Source: Acidovorax kalamii
Lineage (GTDB): Bacteria > Pseudomonadota > Gammaproteobacteria > Burkholderiales > Burkholderiaceae_C
Direction: 5' to 3'
DNA length: 64,000 nucleotides
Assembly (NCBI RefSeq): GCF_002245625.1
Contig: NZ_NOIG01000007.1
Location: 1-64,000 of the forward strand
Shown here: positions 42,480 through 51,804 of the stretch, piece by piece
Numbering within the stretch: the stretch's first letter is position 1
Layout of the letters: each line of letters begins with the position of its first letter
The notes under the pieces: model-generated
What the model was told of the DNA's origin: nothing
The model's database searches: none
Seen by the model: the letters and a program-made list of their open reading frames with translations, nothing else
Program-made: the position numbers and the translations under genes

Positions 42480-44054
42480 CTCCGTGGCACGCAGCCGGGT
42501 GTCGATGATTGACGCCTCGATGTGGTCCGCTGCGGCGCCACCTCGGCGGGCCAGATCCTGGCCCGCTTTGAACCGGTCCACCGCCGCCGCATAGTCATAC
42601 CGCGCGGCATGGGCCTCGGCCTCCGCGCGGACGGCGCGCAGCCCCTGGCCCTGGGCCTGCCACACGGCCGCCAGCAGCTGCCATGCGCTGGCATCCTTGG
42701 GGTGGTTCGCCACCCAGGTCTGCAATGAACTCACCGCCGCGCTGGCCTGGCCCGCCTGGAGCAGGATCCGGGTGCGCAGCAGCAGTTCCGGCCTGCGTGT
42801 AGTGGCGCCAAGACCAGTGCCTTTGGCTTCTAGCATTGCTGCCTGTGCCATAGAGGCATCACCGGCGGCCAGTTCAATCTCGGCGCGCAGCAAGCGCACG
42901 AGACGCAGCGCCGCAGGGTCGGCCTGCGCCAGCGTTTCGAGTTTCTGCACAGCCGACCGTGCACCTGCGGTGTCCCGCAGCTGCTGCGCCCCCAGGGCAG
43001 AGGCATACAGTGCCGCCGCACGCCGTTGCGGCGGCTGCGCCGCGAACCCGATGCCTTGGGGCTCTTGGATCCATTGGCGCAAGGTGTCTACCCCGGGGTT
43101 GGAGAGCACCCGGGCGCGCGCGGCCACCATGGCGTGCTCCAGCGAGGTGACCCCTGTCGCTTGGCCAGGGTTGGCGGCGGGTGGGTGGCGTGACTGCATG
43201 TCTGCCATGCGCTCGCTGGTCAGCGGATGGCTGCGCAGATAGGGCCACGAGCCATTGTCATTGAGTCGATTGGCTTGCTGCAGCTTGTCAAACATGCTCA
43301 CAAATCCCAGAGGCGAGAACCCGGCGGGTGCCATCAGCCCGTAGCCGATGCGGTCCGCCTCCCGCTCCATGTCGCGCGAAAAATTCAGCTGGTTCTGCAT
43401 GGCCAGGGCCTGGCCGCCCACCACCAGGGCCTGCGTGGCACCGGGGTTCTTGCTCGCCGCCAGGGCGCCCAGCACCAGCGCCCCTAGCAGCAGCGGGGTC
43501 TGCTTGCTCTGCTGCGTGATCAGGCGCGAGATGTGGCGCTGGGTCACATGGCTGAGTTCGTGCGCCAGCACTGACGCGAGTTCGTCACGCGTCGTCACCA
43601 CCCCCACCAGGCCCAGGTGCACGCCCAGGTAGCCACCGGGCAAGGCAAACGCGTTCACCGTGCGGTCGCGTCCCAGCAGAATCTCCCAGGCGAAGCGCTC
43701 ATCCAGCTCGGCAGAAAGCTCACCCCGCACCCGGGCCGCTTCCATCAGCGGCTGCCAGATGCCCTGCACATAGTCCGCGATGACCGGGTCGTCGATGTAG
43801 TCGGGATCCCGGTACAGTTCGCGAATGATGCGGTCGCCCAGGCGGCGCTCGGCGCTGGTGGTGAGGTCGCCGCTTTCGCCGAGGGTGGGCAGCTGCGACT
43901 GGGCATGAGCTGGGAAAGTTAAGCAAATTGCCGCAATATTGATAGCAACAAAGGCTTGACTAGCGCGCCAGAAAGGCGATTTTTTGCTAAAAATAGCGAG
44001 GGGATGGGGCCGCAACAAGGCGGCGAGCCCTCGGGGCCAAAAGCGATTCCGCAT
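42447..44054 (-). CDS. Periplasmic M48 metalloprotease with TPR-like C-terminus (BepA-like)
   Basis: The 535-residue exported zinc protease has the HELSH zinc motif at residues 165-169 and the third ligand in [13 protein letters not shown]. The C-terminal half is Ala/Leu-rich with TPR-like helices ([20 protein letters not shown]), as in BepA/YfgC, which helps assemble or degrade outer-membrane proteins such as LptD. The signal peptide is unusual: the n-region is about 33 residues, and residues 21-41 come from a dispersed repeat copy. The gene is divergent from moaC. Confidence 0.9.
   Translation of the reverse strand: MRNRFWPRGLAALLRPHPLAIFSKKSPFWRASQAFVAINIAAICLTFPAHAQSQLPTLGESGDLTTSAERRLGDRIIRELYRDPDYIDDPVIADYVQGIWQPLMEAARVRGELSAELDERFAWEILLGRDRTVNAFALPGGYLGVHLGLVGVVTTRDELASVLAHELSHVTQRHISRLITQQSKQTPLLLGALVLGALAASKNPGATQALVVGGQALAMQNQLNFSRDMEREADRIGYGLMAPAGFSPLGFVSMFDKLQQANRLNDNGSWPYLRSHPLTSERMADMQSRHPPAANPGQATGVTSLEHAMVAARARVLSNPGVDTLRQWIQEPQGIGFAAQPPQRRAAALYASALGAQQLRDTAGARSAVQKLETLAQADPAALRLVRLLRAEIELAAGDASMAQAAMLEAKGTGLGATTRRPELLLRTRILLQAGQASAAVSSLQTWVANHPKDASAWQLLAAVWQAQGQGLRAVRAEAEAHAARYDYAAAVDRFKAGQDLARRGGAAADHIEASIIDTRLRATESLLREQAAER
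43928..43992 (-). repeat. Dispersed degenerate repeat, copy G (inside a signal-peptide coding region)
   Basis: On the minus strand: TTAGCAAAAAATCGCC, CTGGCGCGCTAGTCAAGC, TTTGTTGCTATCAATATT. It matches the plan of the other copies. It encodes residues about 21-41 of the M48 protease, including the start of the hydrophobic signal core. Confidence 0.55.
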
Positions 44055-44116
44055 GCCCGTATGATGCCCTGAGCCACCGATTGTTTCGTAACAACAACCA
44101 TTGCCGACCCACTGCC

Positions 44117-44605
44117 ATGTCTTCCCTCACCCACTTCGACGCCCAAGGCCAAGCCCACATGGTGGACGTAGGCGCTAAACCCGCCACCCACCGCATCGCC
44201 GTAGCAACTGGCCGCATCGAGATGCAACCAGAAACCCTGGCCATCATCGAAAGCGGCACGGCCAAGAAGGGGGATGTGCTGGGCATTGCCCGCATCGCAG
44301 GCATCATGGCTGCGAAAAAAACCAGCGATTTGATTCCGCTGTGCCATCCGCTGGCGCTGACGCGGGTGGCGGTGGAGCTGGAGTCAGTGCCCGCCGATAA
44401 CGCTATTCAATGCACGGCCACTGTTGAGACGGTGGGCCCCACCGGTGTGGAGATGGAGGCGCTGACGGCGGTGCAGGTCGCCTTGCTGACTGTGTATGAC
44501 ATGTGCAAGGCGGTGGATCGAGGGATGAAGATCCAAGGGGTAGAGGTGCTTGAAAAGCATGGCGGCAAGTCCGGAAGCTACCAAGCAAGAGGGGATCGCC
44601 ACTGA
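44117..44605 (+). CDS. moaC: Cyclic pyranopterin monophosphate synthase (molybdenum cofactor)
   Basis: MoaC turns the MoaA product 3',8-cyclo-dihydro-GTP into cyclic pyranopterin monophosphate, the first stable molybdopterin precursor. The 162-residue protein has all family segments ([79 protein letters not shown]). The active-site Asp and Lys are within the last two. The ATG at 44117 fits the family start. Confidence 0.96.
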   Translation: MSSLTHFDAQGQAHMVDVGAKPATHRIAVATGRIEMQPETLAIIESGTAKKGDVLGIARIAGIMAAKKTSDLIPLCHPLALTRVAVELESVPADNAIQCTATVETVGPTGVEMEALTAVQVALLTVYDMCKAVDRGMKIQGVEVLEKHGGKSGSYQARGDRH

Positions 44606-44632
44606 AGGTGAGGCCCGGAGTCCAAAACGCTT

Positions 44633-45403
44633 TTAGAAAGAGTCTAGCGGCAAAAATCCCAGAGGCTTCGCCGTGTCGGGGTCAATCCACGCAGTCCATG
44701 CCTCTTTGCGCCCGACCATTGGAAGATACCGCAGTGTAGTCACAGGATGCCCCGTTTTTGCGATGGATCTGTCAATACGTTCAGCTTCGGCGGGAAAGCG
44801 GGCACGCAACTCAGACACGCTGCGCGATGCATGCAATATGGCCTCTTTTGAGGCTTCATAAGGCTGCCACAAATCGCTGCGAGCTGCCAAAGGCGCGCCA
44901 CCCAATGCAGCCATCGTGAACTGAAACTGCTCATCCGCATCTTTGAAGGGACGCAAGGCGATCAGTGTTGGTCCCATCAATGGCAGGGCATGAAGCGCAG
45001 GCGGTGCCTTAGCCAGCAATTCCGGCTCAATATCAACCGCATGGACCACGCTCAGCCGAGAGTATTCGAAAACCAAGTGCACCGGCCGCGCTACGAAGAC
45101 TGTCCATAGCCCGTAACCCAACGCCGCCAACTGAAGCATCCCCACGACGGTGAAGTCCATCACCAGTTCGCGCCGAGGCTTGGAACGATTAAAAATCGCC
45201 AAAGTGATCAGCGGCCCCATGGCGACATCCACTGCGACGACCAGAAAAAAAAGGCCGCGGCCACCGGAGATTTCACGGTAGGGGTAGGGGTACCAGAGGC
45301 CAAAAACCAAGAGGGCAGCCAGTGTTGCTACGAGAAGGCTGATGCACAAATGGATTCCGCTGGCACGCAGGCGGTTTTTGAAATCGATGTGAAATTTCGT
45401 CAT
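44633..45403 (-). CDS. tfpZ: TfpX/TfpZ-family type IV pilin accessory protein
   Basis: The 256-residue protein has N-terminal membrane helices (ASGIHLCISLLVATLAALLV; GLFFLVVAVDVAMGPLITLA; VVGMLQLAALGYGLWTVFVA), the signature WYPYPYREISGGRGLFFLVV, and a periplasmic C-terminal domain. TfpY, TfpX and TfpZ are pilin-allele-specific accessory proteins in Pseudomonas that modulate pilus assembly. The start overlaps the glycosyltransferase stop in ATGA. Local GC is clearly lower than in neighbouring genes, so the pilin-linked block may have been acquired together. Confidence 0.85.
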   Translation of the reverse strand: MTKFHIDFKNRLRASGIHLCISLLVATLAALLVFGLWYPYPYREISGGRGLFFLVVAVDVAMGPLITLAIFNRSKPRRELVMDFTVVGMLQLAALGYGLWTVFVARPVHLVFEYSRLSVVHAVDIEPELLAKAPPALHALPLMGPTLIALRPFKDADEQFQFTMAALGGAPLAARSDLWQPYEASKEAILHASRSVSELRARFPAEAERIDRSIAKTGHPVTTLRYLPMVGRKEAWTAWIDPDTAKPLGFLPLDSF

Positions 45404-47085
45404 GGTGTCAGAACCGCTTTGAGTTCTGGATATTGCTCATTCTCCATCGAGCGCAGAACGTCGATAGCCGCTTGATAGTAGTAGTCACCATACATTCCAC
45501 GGATGACTTGCATCTGTTTTGACGCGGCTTGCGGTTGCCCATTGAGACCCAGGGACAGCGCATAGCGTACAGCAAGTGCACCGTATGCAAACCGTAGGGA
45601 AGCCGTTCGTAGCTTCTCTATGTCGGCTGGGTCCATGTTTCGTACTGGGCGCAGCCGAGAGGCATCCAGCATAGTGCCCAGTTGCGACAAAAGGTAGATG
45701 TCATTGGGTGGTTGGTATTCTGCTGGAGTGCGCCCAATGCGCAGATTTTCAAAGCGGACTACGCGAAAATCCTCCTCTACTTGCATGTACTCGTAGACTA
45801 TCCGACAGCCCAAGGCGAGCCAGGCTGCGATAAAGATTGCCAGGAGGGGGCGTGGTAGCAGGACAAACCGCTTCTTAGTTTGCGGGTGGTGAGCTTCGGT
45901 GATTCCTACCATTAGCGCGCCGGCCACCAGGAAGTAGGCGTAGGCAAACGGATACTCCAAAAGGCTGTGAATGCCTATCGGAATGAGCGAGGCTAGTGCG
46001 TAGATTCCATTGGGCTCTGACGCGCGAAGGAGACGGGATGCGAGCCAGTAAGTACACATCAAAGTCAGCAGCAAGCCGAGTGGGATCCCGTTCCATGCAA
46101 TCAGATCCAGGACGACATTGTGTGCATTGGTGTAGGTGAGGCTTCCAGGAAACGCAATTGCCCCAGCTGCGTGAGCGGTCGGTGTCTGGTTCCAGCCAAA
46201 TCCAAACCAGGGGGATTCCAAAGTACCGGCCAGCACTTGTTTCCAGATGGTGATACGACCGTTGTCGCGTATCAGGCTCATGTCACGCCGGCCTGCCATC
46301 ATCAGAAGCTCATGAACCCATGGAAGCAACTGCAGCGCGACCAGATACGACGCTGTCCAAATTGCAATCTGCTTTGGCCTTAGTCGCATTGCGCTTCGCG
46401 AGGCTTTCCAGGTTAGATACACAGCAACGGCCAGACCGCTCACAACCCCGGCACGGGATTGACTCAAGACCAGCACCAAGGTCAGGAATCCCGCGCCAAA
46501 GGCCAGCCCTAGGCCGCCGATATGTTTACGCTCATATATCCACACCAGAGCGGCAAGCCCCATGAGCAGAAGGGTGGCCAATTGGTTGGGTTGGCCGAGA
46601 TTGCCCATCGCCCGATCGCCAAAATCGGTCTGGACCACGTACATCGCAAGGGCCTCTTGCAGTCCCAGCCATTGGAGTAATCCGATGACGGCGGAAATCA
46701 GAGCGACAACCCATACGAGAAAAAAAATGGATGTTAGGTCGCTGTCACGTTCGTCCCTTGCATACGTGTAACCCAAGGCCACTGCCACCGCAAACGCGCA
46801 CAGGTACAAAGATGCGAGCAGTGCATCGCCAGCAAACAATGAAACCCCAGCCAACCACTGCAACCAGGGAATCACTGCAAGGGCAATCAATATCCAAAAC
46901 CAGAAGGGTGAGGTCGTGGGAGCTTGCCCCGTTGGTCGCGACAAGCGGCTAAATGCAAATAGCCCTATGCTGAAAATTGCCAATGCTTCGGAGTGAAAGT
47001 TGACCCATGGACGGTAGTGGTCGTAAGACAGCCAAGCGCTAGCAAAGATCAACAAACCAAAAACATGAAGCAGCGATGTGTGCAT
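45400..47085 (-). CDS. pglL: Pilin O-oligosaccharyltransferase (PglL/TfpO, Wzy_C family)
   Basis: The 561-residue polytopic membrane enzyme transfers a lipid-linked glycan onto Ser or Thr of exported proteins, classically pilin. It has about 11 helices and Wzy_C/O-ligase landmarks (IWKQVLAGTLESPWFGFGWN; LTYTNAHNVVLDLIAWNGIP; SLIPIGIHSLLEYPFAYAYF) with conserved His in NAHN and HSLLEYPF. It lies between the pilin gene and the accessory gene, the arrangement of dedicated pilin O-glycosylation. The start at 47085 is 14 nt beyond a terminator hairpin that ends the pilin message. Confidence 0.88.
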   Translation of the reverse strand: MHTSLLHVFGLLIFASAWLSYDHYRPWVNFHSEALAIFSIGLFAFSRLSRPTGQAPTTSPFWFWILIALAVIPWLQWLAGVSLFAGDALLASLYLCAFAVAVALGYTYARDERDSDLTSIFFLVWVVALISAVIGLLQWLGLQEALAMYVVQTDFGDRAMGNLGQPNQLATLLLMGLAALVWIYERKHIGGLGLAFGAGFLTLVLVLSQSRAGVVSGLAVAVYLTWKASRSAMRLRPKQIAIWTASYLVALQLLPWVHELLMMAGRRDMSLIRDNGRITIWKQVLAGTLESPWFGFGWNQTPTAHAAGAIAFPGSLTYTNAHNVVLDLIAWNGIPLGLLLTLMCTYWLASRLLRASEPNGIYALASLIPIGIHSLLEYPFAYAYFLVAGALMVGITEAHHPQTKKRFVLLPRPLLAIFIAAWLALGCRIVYEYMQVEEDFRVVRFENLRIGRTPAEYQPPNDIYLLSQLGTMLDASRLRPVRNMDPADIEKLRTASLRFAYGALAVRYALSLGLNGQPQAASKQMQVIRGMYGDYYYQAAIDVLRSMENEQYPELKAVLTP

Positions 47086-47098
47086 GAAAAGAAATAAA

Positions 47099-47120
47099 AA
47101 AGGCGGCCGAAGCCGCCTTT
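47099..47120 (-). terminator. Rho-independent terminator after the pilin gene
   Basis: On the minus strand AAAGGCGGC-TTCG-GCCGCCTTT followed by a T-run: a stable cUUCGg tetraloop hairpin. It lies between pilA and the glycosyltransferase gene, so most pilin transcripts should stop here and the downstream pair would be expressed by read-through. Confidence 0.9.
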
Positions 47121-47135
47121 AGGTCCGAAAGAAAA

Positions 47136-47648
47136 TTAGCCTGCTCGGCAAGAGCCGGGGAGGAACTTTGCTGCAACAGGAGTGCCGGTGGCACCGGGGC
47201 CGCAGAGCCAGCTGTTAACCGCCGCACCGAATGTTGGCTGCACGCAAGTAGCAAACGTAGTTTGCGTGGCTGCCGAGCAAGGAGCCATGCGAATCGTGCC
47301 ATCCGCCCCTGGGGCAATAGCTTGTGTTGTGACAATGATGTTCACGCCACCGCCAGCAGCTGCACCGGAAGCTGTAGTTGCAACGGAGCTGACGTACTTG
47401 GTGCCGCTACCCGTGGAAACTTCACAGCCCCAGTTATCTGCGGCAATCGCTGTGCCGGACGAGGCAGATTGGATGGTTTCAGTAATGCTGGTGCGGCAAG
47501 AAGATGCGGCCAAAATGGCTTCAGAAATTTTTGCGCGGGCCGTGTAGTCCTGGTAGGCCGGCAGCGCGACGGCAGCCAAGATGCCGATGATCGCAACCAC
47601 GATCATCAGTTCGATCAGGGTAAAACCCTTTTGGATAGAGCGCTTCAT
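47136..47648 (-). CDS. pilA: Type IV pilin (major pilin-like)
   Basis: A 170-residue prepilin: short basic leader (MKRSIQKG) cut before Phe, then the class III N-terminal helix [20 protein letters not shown] with Glu5. The globular part has four Cys residues ([38 protein letters not shown]) giving possible disulfides, and is rich in Ser, Thr and Gly, suited to O-glycosylation. It is followed by a dedicated glycosyltransferase and TfpZ. Ribosome site AGGAG lies 7-8 nt before the ATG. A sigma-54 promoter precedes it. The long hypervariable middle fits pilin diversification. Confidence 0.93.
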   Translation of the reverse strand: MKRSIQKGFTLIELMIVVAIIGILAAVALPAYQDYTARAKISEAILAASSCRTSITETIQSASSGTAIAADNWGCEVSTGSGTKYVSSVATTASGAAAGGGVNIIVTTQAIAPGADGTIRMAPCSAATQTTFATCVQPTFGAAVNSWLCGPGATGTPVAAKFLPGSCRAG

Positions 47649-47687
47649 GAAAAACTCCTAGGAAAAGTTGCAAATGCGCAATCGTTA

Positions 47688-47703
47688 TGCAAGCTGCGTG
47701 CCT
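47688..47703 (-). promoter_or_regulatory. Sigma-54 promoter of the pilin gene
   Basis: On the minus strand AGGCACG-CAGC-TTGCA matches the -24/-12 consensus (TGGCACG-N4-TTGCA) with one mismatch. It lies about 40 bp upstream of the pilA start. Pilin genes are commonly driven by RpoN with PilR, so both position and sequence agree. Confidence 0.82.
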
Positions 47704-47950
47704 GCTAGGTTCGCCGCTGGACTGCGGTGCCCAGCCTCGCAACAGGCAACTTGCACCCTCGTAAAGAGGGTGGCGAATCAGCAAAGTCAAGCACTTAACG
47801 AACAAACCTCGGTAAAGAAGCGTGTTCGTCAACATTGTTCACAAGTCTCCTGGGAGGTCGGTGCTTGAGCGATCTGCTGCGCGTCAAAAAAAGCCCCTTC
47901 AAATCCTGTTGGATTACATTTTTGTCATCCAGTATTGTCAAGCTGGCACC
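47704..47950. other. Gene-free region upstream of the pilin promoter
   Basis: About 250 bp between the pilin promoter and the end of the phosphodiesterase gene. It contains an inverted pair (ACTTGCACCCTCG area) and A-rich tracts near 47886-47892, but no open frame with coding character. It is the place where PilR or other enhancer-binding sites would lie. No strong terminator for the phosphodiesterase gene was found. Confidence 0.4.
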
Positions 47951-48736
47951 TCACACCTCCAGCGTTTGACCGGCGCTCAGCCACCGGATGTCATGCGGGC
48001 CCAAGGAGCCGCTTGTGCCATCCAGCTGCCGAATCTCCTCCATGATGAGTTCGGTCTCTGATGGCTTGGTGTGTGTGATGTAGATGGGATAGCGGTTTGC
48101 CGGGTGGATGTGTGCCAGTTCCTGGGCCAGGGTGTCGGGTGACAGATGCAGGCTGCGGCGGGCAAGATCGCGCTCGCGGTTGCTGAAAGCGGTCTCTATG
48201 ACGAGGTTGGTCACGGGCAGCGTGTTAACGCGGTCCCAGAAGGCTTGGTTGCGTTCGGTGTCGCCACTGAACACCCACCAGCCCGAGTCTCCACGCACGG
48301 CGAAGCCTACCGCAGGAACGGTGTGGCGTGCAGGGAGAACTTCGATTTCGAACCCGTCTATCGCTAGCAACTCGCCAGTCGAGAAGGTTTGATACTGCAG
48401 AAATGGCGATGCTTGCGATGGAATGGCGCTGAAGTCTGGCCAGATGATGTTGTTGAACACATGTGCCTGAAGCGCCTCAATGGTGGCGGGCAGTGCATGA
48501 ACCTGCACGGGGCTGCGGCGCAGGGACGAGACGGCGTCCAGCATCAGCGGCAGTGCAGCAATGTGGTCGAGGTGGGAGTGGGTGAGAAGCACATGGTCGA
48601 TACGGCCCATTTCCTCCAGGGTCAGGTCGCCCACGCCGGTGCCCGCATCGATCAGGATGCGGTCTCCAACCAAGAACGATGTCGTGCGACAGTCCTTGGC
48701 GATGGCGCCGGAGCAGCCCAGCACACGAATCTGCAT
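47951..48736 (-). CDS. MBL-fold class II-type cyclic-nucleotide phosphodiesterase
   Basis: The 261-residue metallo-beta-lactamase-fold protein has the zinc motif LLTHSHLDHIAALPL, plus the distal ligands FSGDTERN and IYITHTKPSETE. The opening MQIRVLGCSGAIAKDCRTTS and the THSHLDH form match class II cAMP phosphodiesterases. It lies 29 bp downstream of a CHASE2 nucleotide cyclase on the same strand, so it probably degrades the second messenger that enzyme makes. A ribonuclease Z-type activity is the alternative. Confidence 0.82.
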   Translation of the reverse strand: MQIRVLGCSGAIAKDCRTTSFLVGDRILIDAGTGVGDLTLEEMGRIDHVLLTHSHLDHIAALPLMLDAVSSLRRSPVQVHALPATIEALQAHVFNNIIWPDFSAIPSQASPFLQYQTFSTGELLAIDGFEIEVLPARHTVPAVGFAVRGDSGWWVFSGDTERNQAFWDRVNTLPVTNLVIETAFSNRERDLARRSLHLSPDTLAQELAHIHPANRYPIYITHTKPSETELIMEEIRQLDGTSGSLGPHDIRWLSAGQTLEV

Positions 48737-48765
48737 GTGAAGCCTTCCCGCTTTTGCTTGCTCGT

Positions 48766-51030
48766 CTACTTGGTATCGAAGTTGGTGGCGCTGTCCCAGT
48801 CTGGGTTGTAAGGCAACAACCGAAGACTGGCCACGCGCTCGGCGTACAGCGCGTGCAGCACGGAATGGGGTTTGAATTCTTTCAAGCGTGCCAGCAGTGC
48901 ATCACATTGTGCCCATTCCTGTGCGGCGTAGGCGGCCAGAAATTGGCCCCATAGTTCGAGCTCTTCAGCTTGCCGAGGTGCTAGCTGGCCCAGTTTTGCC
49001 AACGGCTGGTAGATTGGAACCGCCTGGGCCTTGCCTTTGACGCGGACACGGTCCATCTGTTGCCAGGCGAATTGGGGGGCGAGTGATTTGGCGCTTTCAC
49101 TCACCACAATGGCGGTGCCGTAGTGTTTGGACAGGCCTTCCAGCCGTGAGCCCAGGTTCACGGCGTCGCCGATGACGGTGTAGGCGCGCCGGATGTCCGA
49201 GCCCATGTCGCCCACGCACATGACACCGGTGTTGAGCCCGATGCCTACCCCGATTTCGGGCAAGCCACGCTGCCGGTGGTCGGCATTGATCTGCCCTATG
49301 GCCTGGGCCATCTCCATCGCGGCCGATACGGCCAGGTGTGCGTGGTCCGGGGTAGCAACGGGTGCGCCCCAGAAGGCCATGACGCAATCGCCCATGTACT
49401 TGTCGATCGTGCCCCGATGGCTGCGGATGATGTGGGTGAGCTTGCTGAACACCTCGTTGAGCAGCGCCTGCAACTGCAGCGGCTCCATGCGTTCCGACAT
49501 GGCGGTGAAGCCGCGCATGTCGCAGAACATCACTGTCAGCTCGCGGTTGGTGGCCTGCATGCTGTAGTGCTCGGGCTGCTTGACCATCTCGGCCACCAGC
49601 TCGGGCGGGACATAGGCGCTGAACAGGGTGGCCAACTCGCGTTTGGAGCGACTTTCCACAAAGTAGCCGTAGGCCATGTTCAGTGCAAACGCCAGCAGCG
49701 CCATCACCACGGCGGTGGCGAGTGGCAAAGCCAGCCCGTGGGCGAGATAGAGCCAGAGGTTCAGGCCCACCAGTGATGCCACGACGCCGCCGCTGAGCAG
49801 CACCGCTGCGGAGGCTGACAGCAGGGGCAATGCCACGGCCAGCAGCAATCCCGCACACAGCAGTTGCAAGGCATCGAATCCGACGGCGTAGTCGGGCCGC
49901 ACGATGTTCTTGCCGTCCAGAAAGGCCGAGAGCACATTGGCGTGCGCCTCTACGCCCGGATAGGTTCTTCCGACCGGGGTCACCCGCAGGTCCAGCAGGC
50001 CCGGGGCGGTGGAGCCCACCAGCACCAGCTGGTCTTTGAGTTGGCCGGGTGCAAGCTTGCCTTCCAGAACATCCGAAGCCGAGACGTACCGGAACGAGCC
50101 GCCCCGGGCGTCGCCCGGGCCCCGGTAGGGGATGAGGGTGGCCAGTTGATCGTCCACCGGCAGGGCCAAGGAACGCCCATCGGCGCGCAGCACAATGCTC
50201 TGCAGGGCGTCATGCGAACCATTGGGGACCGGGTTGGCGAAGCCCGGGTAGATGTCTGGCGAACCAATGACGGCGCGGAACATGGCCAGGGCCAGGGATT
50301 CGTAATACCGCCCCTGGTACTCGGCCAGTAGCGGGAGGGAGCGCACCACGCCATCTTCATCGGTGATCGAATTGAAGAACCCGGCGGTGGGTGCGGCGGC
50401 GGACAGACTTTCGATGTTGCTGCTGTAGCCTTTCCACGATGTGGCGATCAGCGGCAGGCCACGCAGGCGGTCCAGCGGCAGCGCGGGTGCGGGGAGGGCC
50501 CCCTTGGTAATGCCGTCGCGGTCATCGCCGGATAGGTAGTAACCCAGAACCACTGGGCGGCCTTGCAGTGATTGTGCAAACAGTGCGTCGTAGTTCAGCG
50601 AGGGGGCGAGGCGTTCCAGCTGCTCCTGAAACACGGGTTGATTGCGCAACGGCCCCTGGGCCAGCTCACGCAATGTGGACAGGCCCGAGCTTTCGTCCGC
50701 CTCGGCGAACACCACATCGAACCCCAGCACGGACACCTGCTGCCGCTCGAACAGTTCGCGTGCCAGGGCCGCCAGCTTGTCACGCCTCCAGGGCCATTGC
50801 CCGACCTGGCCCAGGCTTTTTTCGTCGATGTCGATGATGACGATGCGCTCGTCCAGCGTGCGGGGCATGGTGACCCGCAAGCGCGTGTCATAGATGATGT
50901 TGTCCAGCCGCTCCAACACCTGGAGGTGGAGCACATCCGAGATGTGCAGCAGCGCAAAAACCAGCGGTATCAGGGTGACGGCGATGCGCCGCCAGCGGCG
51001 CAGAAACAGGTGCGAGAGCTGCTGTCGCAT
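48766..51030 (-). CDS. CHASE2 sensor class III nucleotide (adenylate) cyclase
   Basis: The 754-residue membrane protein has an N-terminal helix (residues about 15-32), a large extracytoplasmic CHASE2 domain (about 40-375), three helices (388-455), then a class III cyclase domain (about 495-680). The cyclase has metal ligands Asp504 and Asp548, transition-state Asn625 and Arg629, and a Lys544/Thr618 purine-selecting pair typical of class IIIb adenylate cyclases. All catalytic residues are present, so it should make cAMP in response to an envelope signal. The phosphodiesterase follows and the FHA gene precedes. Confidence 0.92.
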   Translation of the reverse strand: MRQQLSHLFLRRWRRIAVTLIPLVFALLHISDVLHLQVLERLDNIIYDTRLRVTMPRTLDERIVIIDIDEKSLGQVGQWPWRRDKLAALARELFERQQVSVLGFDVVFAEADESSGLSTLRELAQGPLRNQPVFQEQLERLAPSLNYDALFAQSLQGRPVVLGYYLSGDDRDGITKGALPAPALPLDRLRGLPLIATSWKGYSSNIESLSAAAPTAGFFNSITDEDGVVRSLPLLAEYQGRYYESLALAMFRAVIGSPDIYPGFANPVPNGSHDALQSIVLRADGRSLALPVDDQLATLIPYRGPGDARGGSFRYVSASDVLEGKLAPGQLKDQLVLVGSTAPGLLDLRVTPVGRTYPGVEAHANVLSAFLDGKNIVRPDYAVGFDALQLLCAGLLLAVALPLLSASAAVLLSGGVVASLVGLNLWLYLAHGLALPLATAVVMALLAFALNMAYGYFVESRSKRELATLFSAYVPPELVAEMVKQPEHYSMQATNRELTVMFCDMRGFTAMSERMEPLQLQALLNEVFSKLTHIIRSHRGTIDKYMGDCVMAFWGAPVATPDHAHLAVSAAMEMAQAIGQINADHRQRGLPEIGVGIGLNTGVMCVGDMGSDIRRAYTVIGDAVNLGSRLEGLSKHYGTAIVVSESAKSLAPQFAWQQMDRVRVKGKAQAVPIYQPLAKLGQLAPRQAEELELWGQFLAAYAAQEWAQCDALLARLKEFKPHSVLHALYAERVASLRLLPYNPDWDSATNFDTK

Positions 51031-51112
51031 GGGCCTGGCCGCATGGGGGTGTCAATGGGAGATGGCAGCGCTGGGGCAACCGCCGACAGGGCGCCGCACC
51101 ATGCGCAGACCG

Positions 51113-51763
51113 TCAACCTTGTTCGAACTGCATCTCGGTGCCGGCCAGTTCCAGCCGGTCTCCATGCTTGAGCGGCACAGGAGACGTGCCGATGGAGGCG
51201 CCGTTGAGCAGCGGCATTTCTGGGCCCTCCACATGGGCCAGCACAAAGCCATGATGGCGCTTGGTAATAGACGCAACGGCCACGCCGGGTTTGCCAATGG
51301 TTGTGACGACCTTTTGCAGAGATACTTCACGCCCTGCTGCTGCACCTGACATGACGCGGATCACGGCGGCGATGGGCGCCGGAGCGGGCGCTGCCGGGGC
51401 AGGCCGTGTCGCCCCGCCCACAGGGGGCACCATGCCCGGCTTGAAGATCATGGTCTTTTCGAAGTTCTGGCCTTCGGCTTCCTGCAGAAAACGAATCTTG
51501 TACTTGCCCACTTCAATCGTGTCGCCATTGCGCAAATCCTGGCGCTTGACGGCTTTGGCATTCACATAGGTGCCGTTGGTGCTGCCCAGGTCTTCGATCT
51601 CGACCTCGTGTTCTGCCATGTGGATCACGGCGTGTTCCCCGCTCACGGCGAGGTTGTCGATCACGATGTCGTTGTACGGGCGTCGGCCGAGCGTGGTCCG
51701 CTCCTTGGTCAGTTGCACTTCCTTGATGACGACCCCGTCGATTGAAACGATCATTCTCGGCAT
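51113..51763 (-). CDS. FHA domain protein with a second degenerate FHA-like half
   Basis: The 216-residue protein has an N-terminal canonical FHA domain with phosphothreonine-binding residues Arg27, Ser41, His44 and Asn63 (TLGRRPYNDIVI; AVSGEHAVIHM; DLGSTNGTYVN). A linker carries a candidate phospho-site (EKTMIF, Thr104), followed by an Ala/Pro stretch. The C-terminal half keeps the FHA strand plan but lacks the binding residues (TIGKPGVAVASITKRHHGFV). It lies between the PP2C and the cyclase genes and is a natural target or adaptor of the kinase. Confidence 0.88.
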   Translation of the reverse strand: MPRMIVSIDGVVIKEVQLTKERTTLGRRPYNDIVIDNLAVSGEHAVIHMAEHEVEIEDLGSTNGTYVNAKAVKRQDLRNGDTIEVGKYKIRFLQEAEGQNFEKTMIFKPGMVPPVGGATRPAPAAPAPAPIAAVIRVMSGAAAGREVSLQKVVTTIGKPGVAVASITKRHHGFVLAHVEGPEMPLLNGASIGTSPVPLKHGDRLELAGTEMQFEQG

Positions 51764-51804
51764 GATCCACTCCTGATGTGATGAATTGTTGTGGTTTGGG
51801 CCAT

